A stretch of 64,000 nucleotides of DNA from NCBI GenBank assembly GCA_963846585.1, contig CAWJWO010000010.1, positions 1 through 64,000 of the forward strand, read 5' to 3'. A program made the position numbers and the translations under genes. This document shows positions 17,949 through 25,151 of this stretch, piece by piece (positions within the stretch are counted from its first letter, which is position 1; every line of letters begins with the position of its first letter). The notes beneath the pieces are model-generated. The model made no database searches, was not told the origin of the DNA, and saw nothing but the letters and a program-made list of their open reading frames with translations. Source of the DNA: JAAUTT01 sp963846585. Its GTDB lineage: Bacteria > Bacteroidota > Bacteroidia > Bacteroidales > JAAUTT01.

Positions 17949-19010
17949 ATGAAGCACATATTTGTTATAATAGCAATATCACTGATATCAGGGGGATGCA
18001 AAAAGACATTTACCGGGGAAAACCCTGAAAATACTCCTGTAAATAATTTTGAGATATTTTGGGCCGATTTTAATAATTATTATGCCCAGTTCGGTTTAAG
18101 GCACATTAACTGGGATTCAGTCTATAGTGTTTACAGCGGACAGGTTAATAATAATATGAGCGATAAACAACTTTTTCATATCTTATCGCAAATGGTTTAT
18201 ATTATTAATGATATGCATGTTGATTTGGTTACGCCTTTAGGATATGTGCATTTTAAGAGTCCTTCCTATGGGAAGTATCCAAGCAGCAAAATTATTAACG
18301 GATGCAATTATGTAAAATGCAATACAGTAGAATACAATTCAATGGATAATATTTTTGGATTTTTAGGTTTCAGAAATTATAACCTGGGGTATATACTTAT
18401 TAAATCATTTGAAGGGGAACCTGCTTCACTTTTAACCTTACCGGATTCGAGCTATAATTATATTGATAATATATTAAATGAATATAAAAGTAAAGATGGA
18501 TTAATAATTGATGTACGAAGTAATCCGGGTGGAGTTATCTTTAATGCTCAAGCAATTGCAAGTCGCTTTGCCGATAAAATGAGATTATACCAAAAATATT
18601 GTCTGAGAGATGGAACCGGAAGCAACGATTTTTCACAGTGGTATGATATGTACATATCTCCCGCCGGGCCATATCAATATTCCAAACCGGTGGTAGTTTT
18701 AACCAGCAGGGCAACCAGCAGCACTGCAGAATGTTTTGTTCTGGCTATGAAAACTTTTCCACAGGTTACAATAGTTGGCGATACAACCGGAGGAGGGTTC
18801 GGGCTTCCGATAATCAGGGTTTTGCCTAATGGATGGACATACCGTATATCGACTGCCATAGGTGAATCTGTATCTGGCGAAGTTGTTGATAGTCATGGAA
18901 TTTCACCTGATATTCCGGTGCAGACTTCCTTACAGGATTCTGTCCGGGGGATTGACAGAATCCTGGAAAAGGGGATTGAGACTGTAGAAAGTAAAATCGG
19001 GGCTAAATAG
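17949..19010 (+). CDS. S41-family peptidase-like lipoprotein
   Basis: A 353-residue lipoprotein with signal peptide and lipobox ISGGC-KK (cysteine at about residue 17). The body matches C-terminal processing peptidases: an N-terminal helical part with LFHILSQMVYIINDMHVDLVTP and the S41 core with GLIIDVRSNPGG, VLTSRATSSTAECF (nucleophile serine) and TTGGGFGLP. No separate PDZ domain is evident. It probably acts in the periplasm or at the outer membrane, target unknown. The final TAG opens a GAACCAGG word array. Confidence 0.82.
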   Translation: MKHIFVIIAISLISGGCKKTFTGENPENTPVNNFEIFWADFNNYYAQFGLRHINWDSVYSVYSGQVNNNMSDKQLFHILSQMVYIINDMHVDLVTPLGYVHFKSPSYGKYPSSKIINGCNYVKCNTVEYNSMDNIFGFLGFRNYNLGYILIKSFEGEPASLLTLPDSSYNYIDNILNEYKSKDGLIIDVRSNPGGVIFNAQAIASRFADKMRLYQKYCLRDGTGSNDFSQWYDMYISPAGPYQYSKPVVVLTSRATSSTAECFVLAMKTFPQVTIVGDTTGGGFGLPIIRVLPNGWTYRISTAIGESVSGEVVDSHGISPDIPVQTSLQDSVRGIDRILEKGIETVESKIGAK

Positions 19011-19155
19011 AACCAGGAACCAAGAGCCAGGAACCAAGACAGAAGGCAGAAAGGGATGTGAGACGTGAGAAGAGACGAAAGATAATAGAAGAAAGATGAA
19101 AGAAGACAGAAGACAGAAGACAGAGGACAGAAAGCAGAAGACAGAAGATAATTGT
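19011..19155 (+). repeat. Mixed word array (AACCAGG, GTGAGACG, AGAAGACAG) reaching into the next gene
   Basis: The array begins directly after a TAG stop with AACCAGGAACCAAGAG words, changes to GGATGTGAGACGTGAG and then to repeated AGAAGACAG/AGAGGACAG. The last part is translated as the first residues of the following frame. Confidence 0.85.
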
Positions 19156-20226
19156 GATGTATTTAATATTCAATATTCTATATTCAATATTCATTCATTT
19201 TACCTTCCCTACTTCCCTACTTTCCTACTTATCTACTTATTTTCCTTAGTATTCATTTCCTTTTCCTGCAAAAAAGAATCTACAAGTCCAAAGTGGAATA
19301 CATATATAACAACCGACGGTATATATAATTTTAATGATATTACTTCCATTGTTATCGATTCTATTGGCAATAAATGGTTTGGAACTGTAGGGGGAGGTGT
19401 GTCTAAATTTGACGGCTCGGAGTGGACTACATATAATACTGCCAACAGTGGTTTGGTGAACAATTGGGTTAATGCAATAGCATTGGATTCACTGAAACAT
19501 TTCTGGTTTGGAACTATTGGAGGGGGCATATCAGAATTTGATGGGGTTAACTGGAACATTTATTCTGTTGAAAATTCTAACAATGGACTGGCAAGCAATA
19601 ATGTAGTTTGCATTGCTATAGATTCAAAAGGAATAAAATGGTTTGGATGTCCGCAGGTTTTGAACGATAGTATTGTTACAGGTGGGGGAGTATCAAAGTT
19701 TGATGGGAAAAACTGGACCAAATATACACCTTCGAATAGTGGTTTGCTGGATGACAGGGTTATATCGATAGCAACAGATGCCAAAGGAAACAAATGGTTT
19801 GGCACATATAAAGGTATATCGGAGTTTGACAATACTAACTGGACCTCGTATGCATATTCCTCAGTGCAACAAAATTTAGCTGGTCCTTTGGTTTACAGCA
19901 TAGCAATTGATGCACATGGGGATAAATGGTTTGGCACATCAGGCGGGGTATCAGAATTTAATGGTACTACCTGGACTAATTACACATATACAAGTACTAA
20001 TCAGGTTTTGGCAAAAAAGGCTGTCACAATTATAACAATTGATAATCAAGGAAATAAATGGATTGGAACGTGGGGTGGCGGATTATTCAGATTCGATGGC
20101 AAATACTGGACAACATATACCACTGGCAATGGCCTGGTAAATAATTATGTTCAGGCCATTGCATTGGATGTTCAGGGTGATATCTGGATTGGTACCTATT
20201 ACGGGATATCCGAATTATTTAAATAA
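19096..20226 (+). CDS. Two-component-regulator-type beta-propeller lipoprotein (Reg_prop repeats)
   Basis: About seven repeats of the pattern WFGT-GGG-S-FDG-W-Y (for example residues 91-110 and 137-155) make a beta-propeller like the sensor domain of hybrid two-component systems, but no kinase follows. The natural N-terminus seems to be the lipoprotein signal LLIYLFSLVFISFSC-KKE; no ATG lies just before it. The only in-frame ATG, at 19096, is inside the AGAAGACAG array, so some 25 to 30 N-terminal residues would be repeat-encoded (MKEDRRQKTEDRKQ). The protein may instead use a non-ATG start near 19190. Probable outer-surface sugar or protein binding. Confidence 0.7.
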   Translation: MKEDRRQKTEDRKQKTEDNCDVFNIQYSIFNIHSFYLPYFPTFLLIYLFSLVFISFSCKKESTSPKWNTYITTDGIYNFNDITSIVIDSIGNKWFGTVGGGVSKFDGSEWTTYNTANSGLVNNWVNAIALDSLKHFWFGTIGGGISEFDGVNWNIYSVENSNNGLASNNVVCIAIDSKGIKWFGCPQVLNDSIVTGGGVSKFDGKNWTKYTPSNSGLLDDRVISIATDAKGNKWFGTYKGISEFDNTNWTSYAYSSVQQNLAGPLVYSIAIDAHGDKWFGTSGGVSEFNGTTWTNYTYTSTNQVLAKKAVTIITIDNQGNKWIGTWGGGLFRFDGKYWTTYTTGNGLVNNYVQAIALDVQGDIWIGTYYGISELFK

Positions 20227-20262
20227 TATTACTTCTCTCTCTTATATAACTAGTTACTCAAT

Positions 20263-20476
20263 AGAGCCAGGAACCAAGATCCAGGAACCAAGACAAAGGT
20301 ACATGAGACTGATGAATTTAAAAAAGTTGAATAATAATAAATATAGGGCCAGGAGCTATATTTTAGGTACAATGTTTTTGAGATTTCATATTAGCGATAC
20401 ACAAATTGCCAATTATTTTACTAATTAAACCAACACCTCTTAAGTCTTGGTTCCTGGCTCTTGGCTCCTGGTTCTC
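20263..20476. repeat. Inverted pair of GAACCAGGAACCAAG word arrays
   Basis: The left array 20263-20294 (AGAGCCAGGAACCAAG...) and the right array 20444-20476 (GTCTTGGTTCCTGGCTC...) are reverse complements. They bracket the convergent intergenic space between the propeller gene and the TapB-like gene. No gene is supported between them. Confidence 0.85.
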
Positions 20477-20488
20477 TTTTTTCTTCTT

Positions 20489-21169
20489 TTACTCCGTAAT
20501 AGAATTCAGTACCGAATACGACTGCAGCTTGTTGTTACTGTCATACGACTCCGACCGGACAATGCCTGCCTGTTTGGAAACAAATTCAACCCCTTTGGAG
20601 TGAATATTGACAATCGATTGAGTTTCGAGGTCATATGTGATTTTTGCACATTGAAACGTACCAGCGGGGGTGGTGACATTTTCAATATCAACAACTTTAC
20701 GGTTAATTATTTTAGTGGTAGTTTTCATAAGAGTTAAACCTTGATTAGAAACGGTCATTCTTATTTCTCCGTTATTAAGCTGCTGCCCTGGCTGAAGATC
20801 AGACGGCAGTGTCATTTCATCGGTTTGAATGTCAACTTTCATATTTTTGTATGCACTAAGGTTCATGTTACTTGTAAACGAACTCATGTCCATTACAAAT
20901 TCACCATTTTTACATTTAACTTCATATTCTCCCGAATTTAATGATTTGCCCTGATCATTTATAAACTCACTTGAAAATTTAATACTGCTTCCCGTTGCTT
21001 CTAATATTTTTGTTTTCGAAGTTCCTGACAACTTGTTTGGTGCCTTGTAATGATTAATTATCAAAATAGTACCAGGCTTTTGAGGGAAATAAAATGTACA
21101 ATCCTGCGACTTAATGTTGTTGATTCCAAAAATTAGCGCGATAATGGTAAGTGTTAATAGTTTTTTCAT
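20489..21169 (-). CDS. Secreted TapB-like (DUF3108-like) protein
   Basis: A 226-residue protein with a Sec signal peptide (cut near INNIKSQ). The mature part, starting DCTFYFPQKPGTILIINHYKAPNK and containing NVTTPAGTFQCAKITYDLETQ and GVEFVSKQAGIVRSESYDSN, matches the pattern of TapB/DUF3108-like periplasmic beta-barrel domains, which are common and poorly understood in Bacteroidota. Stand-alone gene; the next gene upstream on the strand is the GH1 enzyme. Confidence 0.65.
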   Translation of the reverse strand: MKKLLTLTIIALIFGINNIKSQDCTFYFPQKPGTILIINHYKAPNKLSGTSKTKILEATGSSIKFSSEFINDQGKSLNSGEYEVKCKNGEFVMDMSSFTSNMNLSAYKNMKVDIQTDEMTLPSDLQPGQQLNNGEIRMTVSNQGLTLMKTTTKIINRKVVDIENVTTPAGTFQCAKITYDLETQSIVNIHSKGVEFVSKQAGIVRSESYDSNNKLQSYSVLNSITE

Positions 21170-21325
21170 ACGTTAGGTTTTTAGTTTTTAGGCTATTAGG
21201 CTTTAGGCTTTCAATACTAATATAAACAATAAAATTATAAAATGTTTAATTTTCTGATCATATCTTTAAAATATAATTTGTAAGTTGTAATATTATTTAC
21301 AATTAGTGTTTCATTGGAAAGTCAG

Positions 21326-21447
21326 GTGTTTAAATTATAAAACTTGTAGCCGAGGCTTGCGAAGTTTTAAAATCAGGAGTTTACTATAGTAAATGACTGA
21401 TTTTAAAACTAGCGTAACGAAGGGTACGAGTTTTATAATTCAAACAC
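21326..21447. repeat. Constant-loop hairpin repeat, copy D
   Basis: The outer stem GTGTTTAAATTATAAAAC... (21326-21349) pairs with the arm ending at 21447. Constant blocks GGCTTGCGAAG, GGAGTTTACT-AT-AGTAAATGAC and AGCGTAACGAAG are shared with copy C, while both stems are different (inner TTTTAAAATCA / TGATTTTAAAA). The last paired base is the first base of the TAG stop codon complement of the GH1 gene. Confidence 0.85.
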
Positions 21448-22868
21448 TATTTTAAGAACTCCTGGAACCAGCATGCGGAATCCTTAACAACCCTCAGCTG
21501 GGTTTTAAAATCATTATAGATTATCCCGAACTTTGGCTGGTAACCATAAGTCCATTCGAAATTATCAATCAGAGTCCAAATGAAATAACCTGAAATGTTA
21601 ACGCCTTCATTTTTTGCCTTTAATACGGATTTAATATAATTTTTAAAGAATTTGATCCTTTCAGTATCATGAATTGATCCTGCATTCAGATGGTCTGTAA
21701 AGGCCGCGCCATTTTCGGTAATAATTATTTCTTTTACCGGATACCTTGAGAATTGTTTAATAATTTCGTATAAACCTTCGGGATAAACTTCCCATCCCAT
21801 CCGGGTATATTCTGTAGTTTTATCGTGGTGTTTTACCTGGTTGGCCCATATGTACGGGACAATACCGGCTTTACCTATAACTCTGAAATAGTTTTGCAAT
21901 CCTATAAAATCGAAGTCGAATTTCAGCTTTTCCTCATCGCCGGGTTGTATATGATTCTCAATCTTTTTTAAAAACGGAAGGTCATTTACCGGATAGCCCA
22001 TTCCAAGAGTTGGTTCAATAAACAGACGGTTCAGTAGTACGTCGATGCGTTTGGCCGCCTTTTCATGTTTCGGAATCTGTTTATAAGGCTCTACGTAGGA
22101 ACATGATAATGCATTTCCAATCCTGGCATTTTTCACATTAGATCGTATCACCCTGCCACCTTCAGCCATAGAAAGCATTACGTTATGCACTGAAGATAGG
22201 AAACTGTTTAAACCTATATGACCGGGGGCATGTAAACCGGTGAAATATCCCAATATTGTAATAGCGGCCGGTTCGTTAATAACGATCCAATTTTTTACCC
22301 TGTCGCCAAATCTTTGTGTACAAAGATTCGTATAATCTGAAAACCAACCTACTATATCACGGGATTTCCAGCCACCTTTATCTTCAAGCATCTGTGGCAA
22401 ATCCCAGTGATACAATGTAAGCCAAGGAGTGATACCTTTTTCCAGGCAGGTATCAATTACATTATTGTAAAAGCCTATCCCTTTTTCATTGACCCGACCC
22501 GTTCCTTCCGGCATAACCCTTGACCAGGCAACTGAAAACCGGAAATTTTTAAAGTTAAGGTCATTTACCAGTGAAATATCATTTTTGTATAAATGATAAA
22601 AATCAGAAGTTATGTCAGCATTGCTTCTGTCTTTAATACGGCTCTCCTTTTCATGAGTAAACCTGTCCCATATTGATTCTCCTTTGCCGTCGGTATTCCA
22701 GGCACCTTCAGATTGAAAGGCTGATGTAGTAATCCCCCATAGAAAAGAAGGCCCAAACATTTCTTTTGTTAACTCAGGGTCGGATTGAAATGCTTTGGCA
22801 ATCCAACTGCTAAGGTACAATCCTGAAACACCTGTACCCAATATTTTTAGAAAATCCGACCTGTTCAT
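21447..22868 (-). CDS. GH1 beta-glucosidase, exported
   Basis: A 473-residue glycoside hydrolase family 1 enzyme that would cleave beta-linked glucosides or related disaccharides with retention. The catalytic acid/base is in NWIVINEPAAI (about residue 195), the nucleophile in IIITENGAAF (about 385), and FLWGITTSAFQSEGAWNTDGKG forms the substrate pocket start. The N-terminus MNRSDFLKILGTGVSGL resembles a Tat signal but has RS where twin arginines are expected. Single gene; hairpin repeat D follows the stop. Confidence 0.9.
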   Translation of the reverse strand: MNRSDFLKILGTGVSGLYLSSWIAKAFQSDPELTKEMFGPSFLWGITTSAFQSEGAWNTDGKGESIWDRFTHEKESRIKDRSNADITSDFYHLYKNDISLVNDLNFKNFRFSVAWSRVMPEGTGRVNEKGIGFYNNVIDTCLEKGITPWLTLYHWDLPQMLEDKGGWKSRDIVGWFSDYTNLCTQRFGDRVKNWIVINEPAAITILGYFTGLHAPGHIGLNSFLSSVHNVMLSMAEGGRVIRSNVKNARIGNALSCSYVEPYKQIPKHEKAAKRIDVLLNRLFIEPTLGMGYPVNDLPFLKKIENHIQPGDEEKLKFDFDFIGLQNYFRVIGKAGIVPYIWANQVKHHDKTTEYTRMGWEVYPEGLYEIIKQFSRYPVKEIIITENGAAFTDHLNAGSIHDTERIKFFKNYIKSVLKAKNEGVNISGYFIWTLIDNFEWTYGYQPKFGIIYNDFKTQLRVVKDSACWFQEFLK

Positions 22869-22963
22869 GCACTATAGAAATTAATTTTTTAAAAACCTAA
22901 AAATATACTTAAAAGTTTATTTTCTTTCTATATTCAAAAATATAGATGATAATAAGAAAACTT

Positions 22964-22971
22964 TATCTTTG
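22964..22971 (+). promoter_or_regulatory. Possible -7 element for the LPG-synthase-like gene
   Basis: TATCTTTG matches TAnnTTTG and lies 17 bp before the ATG at 22988. No clear -33 TTTG stands upstream, so support is weak. Confidence 0.3.
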
Positions 22972-22987
22972 AAGTTAAAATTGACTA

Positions 22988-24073
22988 ATGAAGGAAATTG
23001 AAGAAAACCCGTTTAAAAGATTAAGAGGAATAAGGATTCTTTATCCTTTGGTTATCGGGTTGGGAGTAGTTATATTTTTCTATATTAAGGATTATAATCC
23101 CAAAGCGATTAATTTATTAAGGTTTACAACCAGGACCTTTTTGTTTATTGGGCTTGCCTTTTTATTCATGATAATGCGCGATATAGGGTATATGATCCGT
23201 ATCAGGATACTCTCAAGTAAGGAATTATCATGGATACAGGCTTTCAGGGTAATAATGCTTTGGGAATTTTCTTCTACTATTTTACCTTCAGCTGTGGGAG
23301 GTACTACTATTGCCCCGTTATTTATCAACAAAGAAGGGATTTCACTTGGAAGGAGCACTGCAGTGGTACTTGCGACATCTTTTCTTGACGAATTATATTT
23401 TATAATTATGTTTCCACTGTTACTTTTGGTTATTACTACTCATAAACTTTTTGCTGTTGGTGTTCATGGGGTTGGAGGGGAGGTTTTTTCGCTTACAAAC
23501 GAGTTTTTATGGTTTGCAGTCATTGGATATTCTTTAAAATTTGTTTATGCCCTTTTCCTGAGTTATGGACTTTTTGCTAATCCGCGGGGTTTAAAATGGT
23601 TATTAATGGCTGTATTTAAGATTCCTTTCCTTCGTCGCTGGCGTTATGGTGCTAATGTTACTGGTAATGATATTATAACCAGTTCAATTGAACTTAGGAA
23701 TAAACCATTTTCTTTCTGGGGAAAAGCCTTTGGTGCTACTTTTTTCTCATGGAGTTCCCGTTACCTGGTTGTTAATGCTTTATTCCTCGGATTCTTTAAA
23801 GTTTCTGATCATTTTCTGCTATTTGCCCGACAGCTGGTTATGTCAAATATGCAGCTTGTAGCCCCAACTCCAGGAGGAAGTGGCTTTTCGGAGCTTATTT
23901 TTAGAAAGTACCTTGCCGATTTTGTGCCTGCAGATCCGGTACTTGTAAGTGGCATTATTATTATAATTGTTCTTTTATGGCGTTTGGTGAGTTATTATCC
24001 TTATCTTATAATTGGTACCATAATTCTGCCTTCCTGGCTAAGAAAACATATGGGCAATAGATTAGGACAATAG
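22988..24073 (+). CDS. LPG-synthase-like integral membrane protein (UPF0104 / AglD family)
   Basis: 361 residues with about eight membrane helices spread over the length. The family core is visible in FSSTILPSAVGGTTIAPLFI, SRYLVVNALFLGF and MQLVAPTPGGSGFSELIFRKYL, features of the lysylphosphatidylglycerol synthase transmembrane domain found in lipid or polyisoprenoid flippases and in MprF without its catalytic domain. No aminoacyltransferase part is present. Role: probably lipid translocation. It precedes the signalling operon but is 177 bp away. Confidence 0.75.
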   Translation: MKEIEENPFKRLRGIRILYPLVIGLGVVIFFYIKDYNPKAINLLRFTTRTFLFIGLAFLFMIMRDIGYMIRIRILSSKELSWIQAFRVIMLWEFSSTILPSAVGGTTIAPLFINKEGISLGRSTAVVLATSFLDELYFIIMFPLLLLVITTHKLFAVGVHGVGGEVFSLTNEFLWFAVIGYSLKFVYALFLSYGLFANPRGLKWLLMAVFKIPFLRRWRYGANVTGNDIITSSIELRNKPFSFWGKAFGATFFSWSSRYLVVNALFLGFFKVSDHFLLFARQLVMSNMQLVAPTPGGSGFSELIFRKYLADFVPADPVLVSGIIIIIVLLWRLVSYYPYLIIGTIILPSWLRKHMGNRLGQ

Positions 24074-24189
24074 GATTAAAGGATGGTAGGATAATCGGTA
24101 AGCAGGTGGTAAATAATTATGAAATAAGTTCATATAACTAATTATTATATAATAGTTTTTTATTAATTTAGGATTAAATAATATAAAAT

Positions 24190-24225
24190 AATTTGAAAAT
24201 TTGAAAATGTGCAAATTTGAAAATT
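24190..24225 (+). repeat. AATTTGAAAA word array, shared core with 63262-63305
   Basis: Tandem AATTTGAAAATTTG words with the variant GAAAATGTGCAAATTTG lie 25 bp before the first gene of the Che/Sia operon. The same variant occurs in the array at 63262-63305, which suggests copying of whole segments. Confidence 0.8.
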
Positions 24226-24250
24226 AAAATAGCAGATTCCATTTTAAAGT

Positions 24251-25111
24251 ATGAATATAACAAGCCTTGAATTAGACCTTTTTTTAAATGCATTGCGTAA
24301 TTATTCCAACTATGATTTCAGGGAATATTCTGATAAATCCTTAAAAAGGAGGCTGGCAAAAGTCTTGACAGATTATAAACTGGAAATTCAGGCACTTATT
24401 TTACAGATGAGGTCAGATCCTCTATTTATCGAAAAAGTTGTAAAAGATATTACGGTTAATACTACCGAGTTATTCCGTGAACCGCATATCTGGCAACATG
24501 TAAAATATATATTACTTCCAAAATGGGAAAATCAACAGAATATTAATATATGGCATGCAGGTTGTTCATATGGGCAGGAGGTATATTCCATGCTGATGAT
24601 TATTAATGAATTAGGCATGCTTGATAAAGTCAGGTTATATGGAACTGACCTGAATACAGATGTAATTTCTTATGCAAAAAAAGGAATTTACAGGTACAGG
24701 TTTAATATTTCTTATTTGGATAATTTTGATAAAGCACTTAAAGAAAATCCTTTTAATTATGATGAATATTTTGATATACCATACTCGAAATACTTTGAAA
24801 TTAATAATGAAAAAGATTTTATTAAAATGAATCCTTTCCTGGTGGATAAACCAATTTTTAAAAAACACGATCTTGTTAAGGATGGCAACATCTTCTATTT
24901 AAAATTTGATCTTATTGTTTGCAGAAATGTAATAATTTATTTTAATTATGAACTTCAGAACAAGGTTTTCGATCTGTTTTATAATAACTTATATGATCAT
25001 GGTTTTCTTTGGTTAGGTATGCATGAATCTATATTAGGACCTTTTGCTGCCAAATTTGAAAAGTTTGGTCATTTTTACCAAAAAAAAGATAGTATATTTT
25101 TTTCTAAATAG
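24251..25111 (+). CDS. cheR: CheR-family protein methyltransferase
   Basis: 286 residues. Domains: CheR N-terminal helical part (1 to about 65) and an SAM methyltransferase domain. Motifs: TTELFREP (binding loop), IWHAGCSYGQEVYSM (SAM motif I), YGTDLNTDVISYAKKGIY (motif II) and FDLIVCRNVIIYFN. Classical CheR methylates glutamates of chemoreceptors, but no chemoreceptor lies here. First gene of an eleven-gene plus-strand cluster; 40 bp to the next gene. The target may be the E/Q-rich coiled coil of the neighbouring GAF/PAS proteins (inference). Confidence 0.88.
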   Translation: MNITSLELDLFLNALRNYSNYDFREYSDKSLKRRLAKVLTDYKLEIQALILQMRSDPLFIEKVVKDITVNTTELFREPHIWQHVKYILLPKWENQQNINIWHAGCSYGQEVYSMLMIINELGMLDKVRLYGTDLNTDVISYAKKGIYRYRFNISYLDNFDKALKENPFNYDEYFDIPYSKYFEINNEKDFIKMNPFLVDKPIFKKHDLVKDGNIFYLKFDLIVCRNVIIYFNYELQNKVFDLFYNNLYDHGFLWLGMHESILGPFAAKFEKFGHFYQKKDSIFFSK

Positions 25112-25151
25112 AATCAATTAAAATGAATATATTTATTAAATGCTATTTTAA

